In this document: positions 62,483 to 64,000 of the stretch, piece after piece
Numbering within the stretch: position 1 is the first letter of the stretch
Layout: every line of letters begins with the position of its first letter
Assembly: GCF_018279705.1 (NCBI RefSeq)
Contig: NZ_CP036498.1
Location: 310,001-374,000, forward strand
Length of the DNA: 64,000 bases
Direction of reading: 5' to 3'
Origin: Tardiphaga alba
GTDB taxonomy: Bacteria > Pseudomonadota > Alphaproteobacteria > Rhizobiales > Xanthobacteraceae
The notes under the pieces: model-generated
Told to the model about the DNA's origin: nothing
Database searches by the model: none
The model's input: only the letters and a program-made list of their open reading frames with translations
Position numbers and translations under genes: made by a program

Positions 62483-63361
62483 TCAGCTTCCCATTGCCGC
62501 GATGGCATCGGCGATCGCAATGGTCCGCTTCGCCATTTCCGCGTGCAGGCGCTCGACCATCTTGCCATCCATCTGGATCGCGCCGCGGCTTGCATTTTCC
62601 GGCTGCTCGAACGCCGCGATGATGCGGCGGGCCTGGGCGACTTCCTCGGCTGGCGGCGTGAACACCTTGTTGCTGGCTTCGATCTGCGCGGGATGGATCA
62701 GTGTCTTGCCGTCGAAGCCGATGTCTCGGCCCTGTTCGGCCTCGGCGATGAAACCGTCATTGTCGTTGAAATTGCTGTAGGGGCCGTCGAGGATGTCGAG
62801 GCCGTACATGCGCGCCGCCAGCACGCACTGGGTGATCATGCCGAGCATCGATGCGCGGCCCGGCATCATGCGGATGCGCGTCTCGCGGGCGATGTCGTTG
62901 GGGCCCCAGACGAAGCCGGCCAGACGAATCTCGGTATCCTTCGCGCAAGCGGCGATTTCTTCCACATGCAGGATCGCACGCGCGGTCTCGATCATCGCCC
63001 AGACCTTGATCGACGCGTCGGCATTGAGATCGCTGAGACGATCGGCCACCGCATTGAGATCCTCGACGCTGGAGACCTTCGGCACCAGAATGCCGTCGGG
63101 CTTGGCCTTGGCGGCCATGGCGACGTCATCGACCCACCACGGCGAATCCAGCGCGTTGATGCGCACCAGCATTTCACGCTTGCCGAAGCCGCCTTTGCCG
63201 AGCGCTTCGGCGATGGCGTCGCGCGCGGTGCCCTTGGAATCCGGCGCCACCGCATCTTCGAGGTCGAGAATGATGCCATCGGCGGCGACCGTGCGCGCCT
63301 TTTCCAGCGCACGCGGATTGGAGCCTGGCATGAACAAATGGCTGCGGCGCGGGCGTGTCAT
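62483..63361 (-). CDS. CoA-ester lyase of the HpcH/HpaI (CitE/malyl-CoA lyase) family
   Basis: A 292-residue TIM-barrel lyase: RRSHLFMPGSNPRALEKA at the N-terminus, the Mg-binding acidic residues in GIILDLEDAVAPDSK and AMIETARAILH, the strand LAGFVWGPNDIARETR, and FDGKTLIHPAQIEASN, typical of citrate-lyase beta-like enzymes. Candidate substrates are malyl-CoA, citramalyl-CoA or beta-methylmalyl-CoA; the sequence alone does not decide. It is a single gene, convergent with leuD and divergent from the carbonic anhydrase. Confidence 0.9.
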   Translation of the reverse strand: MTRPRRSHLFMPGSNPRALEKARTVAADGIILDLEDAVAPDSKGTARDAIAEALGKGGFGKREMLVRINALDSPWWVDDVAMAAKAKPDGILVPKVSSVEDLNAVADRLSDLNADASIKVWAMIETARAILHVEEIAACAKDTEIRLAGFVWGPNDIARETRIRMMPGRASMLGMITQCVLAARMYGLDILDGPYSNFNDNDGFIAEAEQGRDIGFDGKTLIHPAQIEASNKVFTPPAEEVAQARRIIAAFEQPENASRGAIQMDGKMVERLHAEMAKRTIAIADAIAAMGS

Positions 63362-63489
63362 GGCGTCATTTCCTCAGGATAGGTGTCTGCTTATGGGTTC
63401 CATTCCGAACTAGCATCTTGATCCCTCACCCGGAAGGCTTGTTCGCGCCTGCGACCTATGGTTATCCGTGTGGACCCACGAGGCACATC

Positions 63490-64000
63490 ATGACCGCAAC
63501 ATTCCCGCAGCAACTCATCACCGGCTACCAGACCTTCTCGTCGGAGCGTCTGCCGACCGAGCAGGCACGGTTCCGCGAATTGTCGGAGAAGGGCCAGTTC
63601 CCCGAAGTGATGGTGATCGGCTGCTGCGACTCGCGCGTGTCGCCGGAGGTCATCTTCGATGCCTCGCCGGGCGAATTGTTCGTGGTGCGCAACATCGCCA
63701 ATCTGGTGCCGCCCTATCAGCCCGACGGCAATGCGCATGGCGTCTCGGCTGCGCTGGAATATGCGGTGCAGGTGCTGAAGGTGAAGCACATCGTCATTCT
63801 CGGCCATGCGCAATGTGGCGGCATCCGCGCATTCGTCGACAAGGCCGCGCCGCTGTCACCCGGCGACTTCATCGGCCGCTGGATGTCGATGTTCACCAAG
63901 CCAGGTGAGACCGTAGAAATTCGCGATCACGAGACCATGCAGGATTTCGTCACCCGCATCGAGAAGGCCGCCGTATTCCGCAGCCTCGAAAACCTGATGA
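63490..64000 (+). CDS. Beta-class carbonic anhydrase (3' end cut off by the window)
   Basis: Interconverts CO2 and bicarbonate. The first 170 residues are present and the frame is still open at the window edge. The zinc ligands are visible: Cys-Asp-Ser-Arg in MVIGCCDSRVSPEVIF and His/Cys in VILGHAQCGGIRAFV, with the helix GVSAALEYAVQVLKVKH between. The ATG at 63490 follows GAGGCACATC, a weak ribosome-binding site. The enzyme may supply bicarbonate for carboxylases such as acetyl-CoA carboxylase. Confidence 0.95.
   Translation, partial: MTATFPQQLITGYQTFSSERLPTEQARFRELSEKGQFPEVMVIGCCDSRVSPEVIFDASPGELFVVRNIANLVPPYQPDGNAHGVSAALEYAVQVLKVKHIVILGHAQCGGIRAFVDKAAPLSPGDFIGRWMSMFTKPGETVEIRDHETMQDFVTRIEKAAVFRSLENLM

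Noticed and set aside
1..64000. tRNA, rRNA, tmRNA, prophage, insertion sequence or integrase
   Set aside because: Reading through the gaps I found no cloverleaf with a conserved T-loop, no rRNA segment and no transposase or integrase frame. A tRNAscan-SE or Infernal run would settle small RNAs that I could miss by eye.

Overview
The window is a GC-rich stretch of an alphaproteobacterial chromosome. Gene content, gene order and protein sequences point to the Bradyrhizobium/Rhodopseudomonas/Tardiphaga group (Nitrobacteraceae). This placement comes from recognising the families, not from a search. It is a core region: nearly every gene is a housekeeping gene. I see no rRNA, tRNA, prophage, insertion sequence or CRISPR array. 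Gaps between operons are filled by several families of palindromic repeats of about 80-210 bp, as is usual for this group.

Layout. 1-6821 (+): the end of ihfB, a LapA-like membrane protein, trpF-trpB-trpA, accD, folC and a phosphoesterase. 6998-20087 (-): a run transcribed leftward in the order divL-like, tsaE-amgK fusion, pilZ, murU, addB, addA, trxA. It joins cell-cycle signalling, tRNA modification, cell-wall sugar salvage and double-strand-break repair. 20379-24665 (-): ubiE-ubiB-coaBC-dut with stop/start overlaps except before coaBC; mutM is divergent. 25636-30947: a methyltransferase with a doubtful 5' end, a PilZ protein, a secreted pseudoprotease, a moeB-like gene and a DUF2336 gene. 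31104-41786 (+): the translation and RNA operon rimP-nusA-ylxR-infB-rbfA-truB-rpsO-pnp, with a premature terminator ahead of rimP and a four-hairpin leader ahead of pnp. 42123-49983: a Tat-exported superoxide dismutase, yciB-ftsY, an RluA-type synthase, dapF, two secreted proteins, a Tat-exported metallo-hydrolase and an antitoxin/PIN pair. 50234-55542 (+): ffh-rpsP-rimM-trmD-rplS, interrupted by a divergent quinone-oxidoreductase/HxlR pair. 55674-64000: leuC and leuD, separated by a YcaQ-type glycosylase, four small secreted proteins (three rich in His, Tyr or Gly) and a small metallopeptidase, then a CoA-ester lyase and the start of a beta carbonic anhydrase.

Most interesting points. (1) CoaBC carries an N-terminal FitA-like ribbon-helix-helix DNA-binding domain, and two copies of TGCTAGC(A/G) lie just upstream of its start, suggesting an enzyme that represses its own gene. 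(2) The PAS kinase has Tyr in place of the phospho-accepting His, the hallmark of DivL. (3) A TsaE-AmgK fusion is encoded near MurU. (4) Several enzymes have lost canonical metal or catalytic residues (AccD, the MoeB-like protein, the trypsin-like protein, possibly the CoaC domain). (5) Two structured RNA leaders, upstream of rimP and pnp, are candidates for regulation.
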